A DNA stretch of 64,000 nucleotides from an uncultured Acetatifactor sp. (GTDB taxonomy: Bacteria; Bacillota; Clostridia; Lachnospirales; Lachnospiraceae): the NCBI GenBank assembly GCA_910577235.1, contig CAJTMX010000026.1, positions 1 through 64,000 on the forward strand, given 5' to 3'. The translations under genes were made by a program, and so were the position numbers. This document shows, piece after piece, positions 26,701-31,981 of this stretch (positions within the stretch are counted from its first letter, which is position 1; every line of letters starts with the position of its first letter). The notes under the pieces were generated by a model, which did no database searches, had not been told where the DNA came from, and saw nothing but the letters and a program-made list of their open reading frames with translations.

Positions 26701-27175
26701 GTGTGACGGCAGCAAATTCCGCGTCACCATGAAGCAGAACCTGACCTACTCCGCCGAACTGTCCGACGATGCGGTGGGCAACGTCACCCGCATTAACAAT
26801 GCGCTGGAAAGTCTGGCGGAACGGCTGGACGCGCAAAAGGCACGGCTTACCACACTGGAAAGCGAACTGGAAAACGCCAAAGAAGAAGCCGGCCGGCCAT
26901 TCCCAAAAGAAGAAGAACTGCGGGAAAAATCCGCCCGCTTAAACCAGCTTAACCGGGAACTGTCCAGGCCGGACAAAAAGGAGGATGAGCAGGAGCAGGA
27001 GGTTGAAGAAAGCCCTGATTTGGAGGACGCCGGAGAACCCGCGCCGGTTGTGCCGATGCCCGCTGCGGCGGCTGGCCATAAACCCTCTATCCGTCAGGCA
27101 CTCCGTAACTATGAACCGCCCGCGCCGGTACAGTCCGGCATGGAGCGCACCCCGCGAAAGGAGGCGGTGCTGTGA
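17747..27175 (+). CDS. Giant ArdC-like / N6-methylase / SNF2-type helicase protein
   Basis: One uninterrupted frame of 3142 residues. Residues 1-130 resemble the ArdC/LtrC ssDNA-binding domain; 280-420 is a low-complexity Gly/Arg/Asp region dual-coding with tnpV; several polyvalent small domains follow up to about 1500. An N6-adenine methylase core has EPSMGIGNFF near 1618 and NVPFG near 1683. A superfamily 2 helicase has GAGKT near 2306, VDEAHGFKN near 2466 and QRAGRSLRQGN near 2796. A KPSIRQAL tail motif ends it. Proteins of this design are typical of Tn1549-type elements and are thought to protect and process entering DNA. ATG follows AAAAGGAGGG. It overlaps the MobC gene by 4 nt. Confidence 0.93.
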   Translation: MANKLQYVSQLADQTAKAVTRNAHGWKSYLTTASRLYKYSFDEQLLIYAQRPDATACASMELWNEDMRRWVKAGSKGIALINKDGIRPRLTYVFDVADTRPVRGARMPYLWELKDEHHAAVLDTLVKRYGETESQDIGQALMEQAKHAVEEVYPELLADLAYDTQGSLLEELDDLNLEVRFRNLLTASVQYTLLTRCGLNAADYLDDEDFDGISEFSTPAVLHHLGSAASEVSMNMLLEVKKGIRQAEKEKAQNRQKNREKTLAKEPVIGYTKGKEEFSTLKHESEERSIENGRTGIQEDGRLPDSRPDDGRGGRDGGNAAGQVRTDAADLSPGTAQGTVHLDASDRAAGSPPAGDRPAGTGTDRPDRGGLKETEPRGRSDESPRPDGMGAGGQQLHRTGGGNGTERDRLQVNQENQQAAGEQPAVSASAKPAFTQFSLFPTVEQQIETIAHVQKTEQELRPAAAAGKVTDAVIGRALTSGSNERNSILRIVAFFQKDPPEELAADFLQKEYRTGGKGLNIAGHEYSLWFSQRGIHIAPGRSAGGGSLVTWKQAAAQISQLLKDGQFASQDNIDAARDNEFRELSEKLWYLRQNFSDEAREKGLLPTIDALYGGFPDSTEKIAALLKDPSERAKIAQEVKQLASAHQRNPELLRFRQQIPPHDLYTRLTDMDKPVTAFQAAAGFSPARGAFVTEDEITRQLTGGSGVSEGKLRIYSYFMQGHDAAECIAFLKNEYGIGGHGYIGFDEWHDGKGIKLSRADDFSEGNYDTVMLNWKQIHKRIAGLIKEDRYLNRREKAYLPEYEKMRLARSLYVFQYYDPNDTDKTIPHDWNFDAPKKVFRPILDDPEQCAAHYEQMVKALAMVSPDDRAYKLMEPSLRDMGAYLRGEYSLFTPLPEAVLQEERQKKQEQKQKEKKSAGKHTEEPAGSLAAAAKALSRKKKPAPQEDKEGQQLTLDMFGLLSDPATPSTPEMEQPQAEPAAPETAAAAEPDVPEATANAEPDIPEAAVNTEPENPAARYDLGYGHLGNGLTVWNRLEEVHGDYKTVAHIDPDRTVTFYDAGLPEEIREEIQKIAATSEMTVSATQDAPVFSTPPQEPERVQDMEQAREPEPEPEKAQDAPAADKPEPETAGGNIVPFPAPEDGTEPTGAGAGQTQKTPETAAADEPNLTLNVEEYLNLKAAHPDKLVGVQVGETILFYGTDAEEAAPALGRKTVTREIPDLGTVSVTGAAGWQSVLKKLLEHGKSVVLARPDAERGKDAPYEIIKERSAADYIPVGMELTIDGRLMKIDSVDYNAGTVSLQDMELRGWFPIFRSESIPFVRQFVEEVQQEHFTAEPMQEPEQPQTSDLDRAKQLIEQFAYSEYGSDDVDFSDLEHIGIAYTTITDDELEIQVNVDLVHFSVSQLVEGVCVERRDYDSLRELIDHELADLDFDDLIYLSPEAERRLEQQTEKEPEPMEIDGGQITETPAQKQARRRAQEEVGGRVFPSEIILQPLRFEPERHNFQITDENLGVGGEKTKYQYNVEAIRTLKQIEAEKRLATPEEQTILSRYVGWGGISHAFEPDDPRWAKEYAELKELLTPAEYQSAQSTVLNAHYTSPTVIQAIYNAVEQMDFTPGTVLEPSMGIGNFFGMLPEKLAAAKLYGVELDDLTGRIAKQLYQKADITVDGFERTDHPDDFFDLAVGNVPFGSYQVHDKRYDRQNLMIHDYFITKTLDKVRPGGIVAFITTKGTMDKKNSKVREALAQKADLLGAVRLPSNAFKANAGTEVTTDILFFQKRDRIPEKLPEWVEAGQTEDGIPLNRYYLEHPEMVLGTMTMGRSMYGNETETSCQPIPGADLSKQLADAIRHIAPPDRELLEVDAGQDGEELESIPADPSVRNFSYTLSNDKLYFRENSRMTQAVLGKTPTERVKGMIGIRDSARRLIDLQLAGADDTEIQSEQAKLNRLYDAFSAKYGLLNSTGNKLAFEQDSSYPLLCSLEIINEEGKLERKADMFTRRTIQTHRAVTSVDTAVEALAVSIGEKACVDLGYMASLMGGSEKIPQIVEDLKGIIFKDPSTGPFDLEDGGTHWHQGWQTADEYLSGNVRAKLAIARAAAKENPQFAVNGEKLEQVQPKDLTASEISVRIGASWIDPRYYQQFMFELLHTPAYLQERKIKLQYAPVTGEWNVQGKSADNRDNVRVYATYGTKRINAYEIFEQTLNQRDVRIFDTKMEDGKEVRVLNEKQTAIAQQKQEAMCEAFKDWIFKDPERRETLCRRYNEKFNCIRPREYDGSHIRFAGMNPEIALRTHQENAVARMLYGKNSLLAHCVGAGKTFEMIAAAMEGKRLGLNQKSLFVVPNHLTEQWGGDFLRLYPGAKVLVATKRDFEPARRKKFCARIATGDYDAVIIGHSQFEKIPLSPERQKAVIEGQISEIVTAIAEAKAEDGERYTIKQMEKTKKNLEAKLQKLADGKKKDSVVTFEELGVDRLFVDEAHGFKNLFLHTKMRNVAGIAQTDAQKSSDMFAKCRYMDEITGGRGIVFATGTPVSNSMVELYTMMRYLQFDTLEQNGHRHFDAWAADFGEKVTAMELKPEGSGFRSKTRFAKFYNLPELISIWKEAADIQTADMLNLPVPKAEYITVTTEPSGFQKEMVEELGERAESVRGGQVDPHIDNMLRITSDGRKLALDQRLQNPLLPDDPDSKVNACVKNIVQEWQASTEISGTQLVFCDLSTPKGDGSFNVYDDIKEKLIAKGIPEAEIAFIHDANTETQKAELFAKVRRGQVRVLIGSTAKMGAGTNVQNRIVASHDLDCPWRPADLEQRAGRSLRQGNMNASVKMFKYVTKGTFDAYNWGLVENKQKFIGQIMTSKSPARSAEDVDATALSYAEVKALATGDDRIREKMDLDVQVSKLKMLKANHTSQQYEMQDKALKYYPQKIAETKLLIEALTADLPTVQAHPVKDDAFSMTVMGQTYTERKAAGEAVIKACMLMDDPEKIVDLGEFRGFPMQLRCDGSKFRVTMKQNLTYSAELSDDAVGNVTRINNALESLAERLDAQKARLTTLESELENAKEEAGRPFPKEEELREKSARLNQLNRELSRPDKKEDEQEQEVEESPDLEDAGEPAPVVPMPAAAAGHKPSIRQALRNYEPPAPVQSGMERTPRKEAVL
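18621..18983 (+). CDS. tnpV: TnpV-family protein nested in another frame of the helicase gene
   Basis: This 120-residue protein (MAELAYKKMGDYQIPDLMM ... GKYGRMRQTFLQE ... DQMGWVQAVNSFTAQAEE) matches the transposon-encoded TnpV family known from Tn4451 and related elements. It is wholly inside the 17747-27175 gene but in a different forward frame, over the part where the larger protein is low-complexity Gly/Arg/Asp. A proper GAAAGGAG ribosome binding site lies 8 nt before the ATG. Both frames look genuinely coding, so this is an overlapping gene pair. TnpV function is not established. Confidence 0.8.
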   Translation: MAELAYKKMGDYQIPDLMMDGEDEMEEMPLGKYGRMRQTFLQERHKERYTSMLLTGRLEAHLREIDQQAQEQIDRIVADLKKQNHVDEAMKARDQMGWVQAVNSFTAQAEEMVLNEIVYK

Positions 27176-27510
27176 GGGCAAAGGAGGGGCGCACGGTGGG
27201 GCTGTTCACCAAGGTTTCCCCGGAAGAAAAGGCGGCGATTGACCGCAAAATGGAACTGCTGGGGACTTCCAACCTGCGGGCATACCTGCGGAAAATGGCG
27301 GTGGACGGCTACATTGTGCAGCTTGACATGGGCGCGGTGCTGGAACTGGTAAAGCTGCTGCGCTCCGTTTCCAGCAACGTCAACCAGATCGCCCGCCGCT
27401 GCAACAGCACCCACAACCTGTACGCGCAGGATGTGGAGGACTTGCGGCAGGGCTACGCTGAAATCTGGCAGGGCGTGAACGACCTGCTGAAGAAATTTGA
27501 AGCACTGTAA
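27172..27510 (+). CDS. MobC-like relaxosome accessory protein
   Basis: The 112-residue protein has a ribbon-helix-helix-like start (RTVGLFTKVSPEEKAAID) and the SNVNQIARRCN motif typical of bacterial mobilisation MobC proteins, which help the relaxase bind and open oriT. The GTG at 27172 overlaps the helicase stop by 4 nt with GGAGG upstream. It is followed by a strong terminator. The relaxase gene is 1.4 kb downstream, separated by the toprim gene and a divergent regulator. Confidence 0.88.
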   Translation: MRAKEGRTVGLFTKVSPEEKAAIDRKMELLGTSNLRAYLRKMAVDGYIVQLDMGAVLELVKLLRSVSSNVNQIARRCNSTHNLYAQDVEDLRQGYAEIWQGVNDLLKKFEAL

Positions 27511-27516
27511 ACAACT

Positions 27517-27556
27517 GCGGCGGGAGCGATTTTTCTTTTGCTCCCGCCGCTTATTT
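27517..27556 (+). terminator. Intrinsic terminator between mobC-like and toprim genes
   Basis: GCGGCGGGAGC (27517-27527) pairs perfectly with GCTCCCGCCGC (27540-27550) and is followed by TTATTTTTA. The next ribosome binding site is at 27565, so the toprim gene depends on readthrough unless an unseen promoter lies inside the hairpin. Confidence 0.85.
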
Positions 27557-27576
27557 TTATATCTGGAGGTGATACC

Positions 27577-28530
27577 TTGGCAGGCGTAACCAAAGAACAG
27601 ATTGCAAAAGCAAAGGAATGGGACTTGCTCTCTTATTTGCAGGCTTATGAGCCGCAGGAACTGAAAAAAAGCGGCCCCCGCGAATACTGCACCAGAACCC
27701 ATGACAGCTTAAAAATTTCCAACGGGAAATGGTACTGGAACAGCCGGGGCATCGGCGGGCGCACGGCGCTTGATTATCTGATTAAGGTGCGCGGCATGGA
27801 CTTTGTGGGCGCGGTGGAAACCCTGTGCGGGTACTCTGCGCCGCCGCCCGTAAAGCAGACGTTCACAAAACCCACGAAGCCGCAAAAGCCGTTTAAGCTG
27901 CCCGAAGCCAGCCGGTGCGCGTCCGCCGTGGTGGGCTATTTGCAGGATCGCGGCATTGCCCCGGAACTGCTTGGCGTGTGCATGGAAGCCGGGATTTTAT
28001 ACGAGAGCCGCCGGTATCAGAACTGCGTCTTTGTGGGGCGCGATATGCAGGGGAACGCCCGCGCTGCCAGCCTGCGGGGGACGCGGGACGGCTTCCGTAT
28101 GGATGTGGAGGGAAGCGACAAGCGGTACAGCTTCTGCCTGCCCGCCAGCCGCCCGGACTGTCCCCGGCTGGCGGTGGCGGAAAGCCCCATTGACGCGCTC
28201 TCCCTCGCCACACTGGTGAAGCTGTCCGGCGGCGACCCACGGGACAGCCACTACTTATCTCTGGGCGGAACCGGCCCCCGCGCCCTGATGCAGTTTCTCC
28301 ACGACCACCCCCATGTTACACAGATCAGCTTATGCCTGGACAACGACAAGGCCGGCTTGAAAGGTATCGAACGGCTCACGCAGGAAATCCAGAACAACGC
28401 GGAACTTTCCGGGCGGGTGAAGCTGGTTTACCCCAACCCGCCGAAGCAGGGCAAGGACTACAACGAGTTTCTCTGCACCCACATGAAAGCGGCGCGGACG
28501 GCACAGCGGCAGCGGGACGGGGCGCGGTAA
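27577..28530 (+). CDS. DUF3991/toprim-domain protein (primase-like)
   Basis: The 317-residue protein begins with VTKEQIAKAKEWDLLSYL, a short zinc-finger-like N-terminal region (with C and H near residues 35-40), a DUF3991-type region and a toprim domain with VAESPIDALS (near 205) and SLCLDNDKAG (near 256), the acidic metal-binding motifs. This architecture is shared with DnaG-like toprim proteins of Gram-positive conjugative elements and suggests priming or processing of the transferred strand. The start is TTG at 27577 after GGAGGT. Confidence 0.87.
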   Translation: MAGVTKEQIAKAKEWDLLSYLQAYEPQELKKSGPREYCTRTHDSLKISNGKWYWNSRGIGGRTALDYLIKVRGMDFVGAVETLCGYSAPPPVKQTFTKPTKPQKPFKLPEASRCASAVVGYLQDRGIAPELLGVCMEAGILYESRRYQNCVFVGRDMQGNARAASLRGTRDGFRMDVEGSDKRYSFCLPASRPDCPRLAVAESPIDALSLATLVKLSGGDPRDSHYLSLGGTGPRALMQFLHDHPHVTQISLCLDNDKAGLKGIERLTQEIQNNAELSGRVKLVYPNPPKQGKDYNEFLCTHMKAARTAQRQRDGAR

Positions 28531-28532
28531 CG

Positions 28533-28775
28533 CTATTTAATTTCCGGCTCTAAATTTTCAAATTCGGGCGCATCGAAAAAATCTATCAGCGTCATATCCA
28601 AACCGTCGCATATTTTCTTGATGGTTGAAATTTTCGGATCGGTACTCTTGCCATACAAGATGTTTTTGACGGAGGATGGCGGCAGCGCCGACATCGTAGC
28701 CAGTTTGTTGATGGTAATGCTGCGCTCCGCACATAAACGGAGTATCCGGGTCTTAATCGCTGAAATCGTATCCAT
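28533..28775 (-). CDS. XRE-family repressor-like regulator
   Basis: An 80-residue single-domain helix-turn-helix protein (ITINKLATMSALPPSSVKNIL recognition region, then PKISTIKKICDGLDMTLIDFF), the pattern of small Cro/CI regulators of ICEs. It runs opposite to the toprim gene (3' ends almost touch) and divergent from the relaxase gene, with the shared intergenic region holding a promoter and a palindrome. Control of the relaxase is the natural hypothesis. Confidence 0.85.
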   Translation of the reverse strand: MDTISAIKTRILRLCAERSITINKLATMSALPPSSVKNILYGKSTDPKISTIKKICDGLDMTLIDFFDAPEFENLEPEIK

Positions 28776-28819
28776 AGCTGTATCCTGCCCCCTTTTTTAT
28801 CAAGCATACAAAATATGGC

Positions 28820-28866
28820 TTGCAAAAGTAGGCTACCCATGCTACTATTTAGGCTATGGATAGCCT
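28820..28866 (+). promoter_or_regulatory. Relaxase promoter and palindromic operator/attenuator
   Basis: TTGCAA (28820-28825) and TACTAT (28843-28848) are spaced 17 nt apart. Directly downstream AGGCTAT-GG-ATAGCCT (28851-28866) is a near-perfect palindrome followed by T residues, so it could be the operator of the divergent XRE regulator or a small attenuator hairpin in the relaxase leader. Confidence 0.55.
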
Positions 28867-28886
28867 TTTTTAGAAAGGAGGAACCT

Positions 28887-30299
28887 TTGGCTATTTCCAA
28901 CATTTTACCACGAAAGATTATGAAAAACCGCACCCGTCAGCAGTCAATGGCAGAACGCCACGACTATGACCAGAAAGAAGAAAAGACAGACGGCGGCGAA
29001 CTGGTTTCCTCCTATATGTGCAGCCCGGAAACTGCCGCCGAAGAATTTGAAATCAGCAAAAAACTGTACGCCCAGCTTACCGGGCGCAGCCAGTCAGAAA
29101 AGCACGACATTATTATGTACCGCATTATCCAGTCATTCAAGCCCAATGAAATCAGCCCGGAGGAAGCGCACAAAATCGGCTGCGAGCTGGCGATGAAATT
29201 TACCGGCGGGCAGCATCAGTTTGTGGTGGCCACCCACACGGATAAGCGCCACATCCATACCCACATTGAATTTAACAGCACCAACCTAAACTGTGACGCA
29301 AAATTCCAGAACGTGAAAAATTCCGCTTTTATCCTGCGGCGCATGAACGATGAATTGTGCCGCGCCCACGGCCTTTCGGTAATTGAGAATCCGAAGAAAA
29401 AAGCCAAGTCCCAAAAGGAAATGGCGGCGGCGCAGTATGGCATCAGCCACAAGAAGCAGTTACAGCAGACCATTGACAAGGTGCTGCCGGAGTGCAATCA
29501 TTATGAGGAGTTTCTGGCAAAGATGCGGGCTGAGGGATATGAGATTGTGGACGGCAAAAATCCCGGCTTCCGTCTGCCCGGATGGGAGCGCCCTGCAAGG
29601 GTGAACCGGCTGGGCGGCGATTATACCAAGACCGCCCTGCGCGCCAGAATTACCAGCCAGCGCGGGCGTTTGGCGGCAGGAAAAACAGCGCCGAAACGAA
29701 CCGGCAGAAAGGTCAATCTCCTGATTGACATCCAGGCGAAACTTGCCGCTGGAAAAGGCGCAGGCTATGAACGCTGGGCGAAAATCTTCAACCTGAAAGA
29801 AGCGGCGAAAACGCTCAATTTCCTGATGGAAAACGGACTAACCGATTATGACGAACTGGCGCTTCGGGCAGCGCAGGCCGAGGACGGTTTCAATGCGGCT
29901 TCACAAAAAATCAAACAGTTGGAGGCGCGGATGGCAGGCGTGGCAAAGTTAAAAACCCACATCATCCAGTATTCCAAAACGCGGGAAGTCTACGCGGCTT
30001 ATAAGAAGTCCCGCCACAAGAAAGAATTTCTCGCGGAGCATGGCGCGGAGATTGCCCAGCATGAAGCCGCGAAGAAAGCCTTTGACGCTCTGGATGGCAA
30101 GGCCATTCCCAAAGTGGCGCAGCTTTCAGCGGAATATGCTGCGCTGCTGGAAGAAAAGCGGGAACAGTACGAACAGTACAAGGCGCTGCGGCAGGATATG
30201 ATTACCTACCAGACCGCACTCCGCAACGTGGATAAGATTTTAGGATTGGAACCGCCGGAGCAGGCGCAGGAAAAAGAACAGCCCAAACCGGAACGGTGA
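28887..30299 (+). CDS. MobA/VirD2-type relaxase (MOBP-like)
   Basis: The 470-residue protein has a candidate catalytic tyrosine in SSYMCSPETA (Y43) and the metal-binding histidines in THTDKRHIHTHIEFN (H116, H122, H124, H126), the signature of relaxases that nick oriT and stay bound to the 5' end. The C-terminal half is charged and helical. The start is TTG at 28887 after AAAGGAGG; the ATG at 28920 is a weaker alternative. A terminator follows. Its cognate oriT should be near; the hairpin-rich segment at 31575-31744 is one candidate. Confidence 0.9.
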   Translation: MAISNILPRKIMKNRTRQQSMAERHDYDQKEEKTDGGELVSSYMCSPETAAEEFEISKKLYAQLTGRSQSEKHDIIMYRIIQSFKPNEISPEEAHKIGCELAMKFTGGQHQFVVATHTDKRHIHTHIEFNSTNLNCDAKFQNVKNSAFILRRMNDELCRAHGLSVIENPKKKAKSQKEMAAAQYGISHKKQLQQTIDKVLPECNHYEEFLAKMRAEGYEIVDGKNPGFRLPGWERPARVNRLGGDYTKTALRARITSQRGRLAAGKTAPKRTGRKVNLLIDIQAKLAAGKGAGYERWAKIFNLKEAAKTLNFLMENGLTDYDELALRAAQAEDGFNAASQKIKQLEARMAGVAKLKTHIIQYSKTREVYAAYKKSRHKKEFLAEHGAEIAQHEAAKKAFDALDGKAIPKVAQLSAEYAALLEEKREQYEQYKALRQDMITYQTALRNVDKILGLEPPEQAQEKEQPKPER

Positions 30300-30305
30300 C
30301 GCAAA

Positions 30306-30345
30306 AGTGCCGCCCCTTTCCAACCGGGACGGCACTACTTTTTTT
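30306..30345 (+). terminator. Terminator after the relaxase gene, probably bidirectional
   Basis: AGTGCCG (30306-30312) pairs with CGGCACT (30330-30336), with further inner C/G pairing, and seven T follow at 30339-30345. It separates the relaxase from the convergent XRE gene whose stop lies at its edge. Confidence 0.8.
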
Positions 30346-30553
30346 GAATATCTTCATCGGGGATATACTCCGCGATGTCCTCCAGGCCGCAATGTAAAAC
30401 GGCACACAATTTGTTTAAGGTTTTCGTTTCCATATTTTCATTTGCCCGCAGCCGCCGGATGGTTTTGCTGTCGATGCCGCACTTCTCTCTTAGCTGGTAG
30501 GTTGACACATCCTGCGCCTGCATAACCGTCCATAATTTATCGAACACTATCAT
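30335..30553 (-). CDS. XRE-family regulator
   Basis: The 72-residue protein is a minimal Cro/CI-type helix-turn-helix (STYQLREKCGIDSKTIRRLR, then TKTLNKLCAVLHCGLEDIAEYI). It is divergent from the gene at 30700, and the region between them contains a strong promoter whose -10 is covered by a perfect inverted repeat, the probable binding site of this protein. Its 3' end meets the relaxase terminator. Confidence 0.87.
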   Translation of the reverse strand: MIVFDKLWTVMQAQDVSTYQLREKCGIDSKTIRRLRANENMETKTLNKLCAVLHCGLEDIAEYIPDEDIQKK

Positions 30554-30567
30554 AAAAGCACCCCCGT

Positions 30568-30626
30568 TTGACGTTTATTAGTATGGGGGTTATAATCTTT
30601 TTTATTAAGGGGATATAACCCCCATA
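30568..30626 (+). promoter_or_regulatory. Promoter with overlapping perfect inverted repeat
   Basis: TTGACG (30568-30573), 17 nt, TATAAT (30591-30596) form a near-consensus promoter for the 30700 gene. TATGGGGGTTATA (30582-30594) and TATAACCCCCATA (30614-30626) are perfect 13-bp inverted arms; the first covers the -10. This looks like a two-site operator for the divergent XRE regulator. Confidence 0.75.
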
Positions 30627-30699
30627 TTCATATTGGACGGCTCAATTTGTTTCGCTGCCAAGGGACTGCTTTTTCAAATCCAAGAAAGGTTGTGGCATT

Positions 30700-31116
30700 A
30701 TGATTTATACAGATGAAGTAAGAAAAAAGCTGGACGCGATTTTGAAAGCGTTTGGGGAATACATTGACGGACAGAGTTATTTTGATATAGTCTACTCAAA
30801 GAAAATCGGCTATGTCTGGATTTTAGCTGAATGTCCCGGCGATGCCGGCGCGGTGCTGCTGGATACGCCGGAGAAAATGCTTGACCAACTGTTTAACGAG
30901 GTTATCAATGATGTAGTCAATGCGGATGAAAACAAGACGCATATCCTTAACGCTCTCACTCTTTCCGAGTGGGAGGAATGCGAAGTCCGCCGCCGGATTG
31001 CAATACTGTTGGAGCCGCTTGCCGAGGATAAAGACGGCTATCTGCAATTCATGGACAGATACCTGAAAGCCTATCAGAAAAACAACGGATATATCGGGGA
31101 GCCGGACGAACTTTGA
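30700..31116 (+). CDS. Hypothetical protein under XRE-controlled promoter
   Basis: I do not recognise this 138-residue acidic protein (MIYTDEVRKKLDAILKAF ... YFDIVYSKKIGYVWILAE). It has no membrane segment or signal peptide. Codon use and start context (AAGAAAGG upstream of ATG) look genuine. It is transcribed from the strong promoter at 30568-30596 about 100 nt upstream. It could be part of the element's regulatory or defence cargo; nothing in the sequence decides this. Confidence 0.6.
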   Translation: MIYTDEVRKKLDAILKAFGEYIDGQSYFDIVYSKKIGYVWILAECPGDAGAVLLDTPEKMLDQLFNEVINDVVNADENKTHILNALTLSEWEECEVRRRIAILLEPLAEDKDGYLQFMDRYLKAYQKNNGYIGEPDEL

Positions 31117-31139
31117 ATTGCAAAAGTGAATTGATTTAT

Positions 31140-31168
31140 TTGAAGTATCAGCCAATAAACTATAAAAT
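31140..31168 (+). promoter_or_regulatory. Possible weak promoter for the SymE pair
   Basis: TTGAAG (31140-31145) and TAAAAT (31163-31168) are spaced 17 nt apart, 18 nt before the next ATG. The -35 is poor, so this is only a candidate. Confidence 0.35.
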
Positions 31169-31185
31169 ACGAAAGGGGAACAAAA

Positions 31186-31374
31186 ATGGAACTGAACTAT
31201 TTTAGGGACAGGCTTTTTGATTTACTGAATGACAGCGAGGGGATGGGGATTACCGACCTGAACACAGACGAGCGGAACGGATTACTTACTGTCATGACTG
31301 AGGACGGGAATGTATTTGAAATCGTATGCCGGCAGGCAGCGGGAAAGGGGGACGGATGGATGACCGCAAGTTGA
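31186..31374 (+). CDS. Small acidic protein upstream of SymE-like toxin
   Basis: The 62-residue protein (MELNYFRDRLFDLLNDSEG ... EDGNVFEIVCRQ) is acidic, with a predicted helix then beta-strands. Similar small proteins precede SymE-like genes in related elements as far as I recall, but no family name is known to me. A GAAAGGGG ribosome binding site precedes the ATG. Its last 19 nt overlap the SymE-like gene, so the two are translated together and it may act as an antitoxin or chaperone; that is inference. Confidence 0.6.
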   Translation: MELNYFRDRLFDLLNDSEGMGITDLNTDERNGLLTVMTEDGNVFEIVCRQAAGKGDGWMTAS

Positions 31375-31544
31375 CTGTATGTTATGGGCGTGGCAATTAC
31401 AAGCAGGCTCCGCCGCAGATTCTTTTACAAGGCAAATGGCTGGAACAGGCCGGTTTCTCTGCCGGGGACAAAATCACTGTGAAATGCCAGGAGGGGCAAC
31501 TTACTATCACAAAGGACGGAACAAGGAAAGATTCAGAGGAATAA
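31356..31544 (+). CDS. SymE-like (AbrB-fold) toxin
   Basis: The 62-residue protein has the SymE core: RKLTVCYGRGNY, then QILLQGKWLEQAGFSAGDKI and a final GQLTITKD strand, an AbrB/MazE-like swapped-hairpin fold. SymE of E. coli is an SOS-induced toxin affecting RNA and nucleoid structure, kept silent by an antisense RNA. Here it overlaps a small upstream gene. Start ATG 31356 follows AAAGGGG; no obvious antisense promoter was found. It could serve element stability. Confidence 0.75.
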   Translation: MDDRKLTVCYGRGNYKQAPPQILLQGKWLEQAGFSAGDKITVKCQEGQLTITKDGTRKDSEE

Positions 31545-31574
31545 TATTTTCTGCCAGTCACGGAAACCTCCTGA

Positions 31575-31744
31575 CGGCGCATTTTGCGCCGCCCCTCTCC
31601 TGCGCGGATGTGCAGGAGCAAGCGACCGCAGGGAGCGCAAAGCCACGCCGAAAGGCGTGTTCGACCGGACGCGCAAGCGGTAGGTCTGGGGCTTGGGGGA
31701 ACCCCAACAAGCGAGCCGGAATATCCCAAAAGGATATTCCGGCT
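31575..31744. other. Hairpin-rich non-coding segment (structured RNA or oriT candidate)
   Basis: Between the SymE-like gene and the response regulator (31545-31981) there is no convincing gene. Five hairpins stand close together: CGGCGC/GCGCCG at 31575-31591, TCCTGC/GCAGGA at 31598-31617, ACGCC-GAAA-GGCGT at 31645-31658, GCTTGGGG/CCCC..CAAGC at 31691-31712, and a perfect 13-bp stem at 31714-31726/31732-31744. No T-run follows any of them, so they are not ordinary terminators. A transfer origin or a structured RNA are the main options. Confidence 0.55.
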
Positions 31745-31925
31745 CATTGCTTGCCTACGTTATCGGAAATTTCAGATATTGCCGGATTTTCCGCTTTCCC
31801 CTCCACGCTGTCTTGAAAACAATGAATACAGAACAGATTCTAATCTTTATTGTTTACATCCTGGGTGTTGATTTATTCGCCGTATCTTCGTAAAATTAGA
31901 CTGTGTATTGCAGTACGAAAACTGT

Positions 31926-31958
31926 TGTGAGGTTTCTGTAACATTTTCATGTTACCCT
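31926..31958 (+). promoter_or_regulatory. Response-regulator box of the two-component operon (copy A)
   Basis: TGTGAGGTTTC at 31926 is followed 11 bp later by TGTAACATTTT at 31937, and a weak -10-like TACCCT lies at the same 16-nt offset as in four other copies. It stands about 25-55 nt before the start of the response regulator, suggesting autoregulation. Confidence 0.6.
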
Positions 31959-31981
31959 AATAAGGGAAAGGAAGTGAAGCC

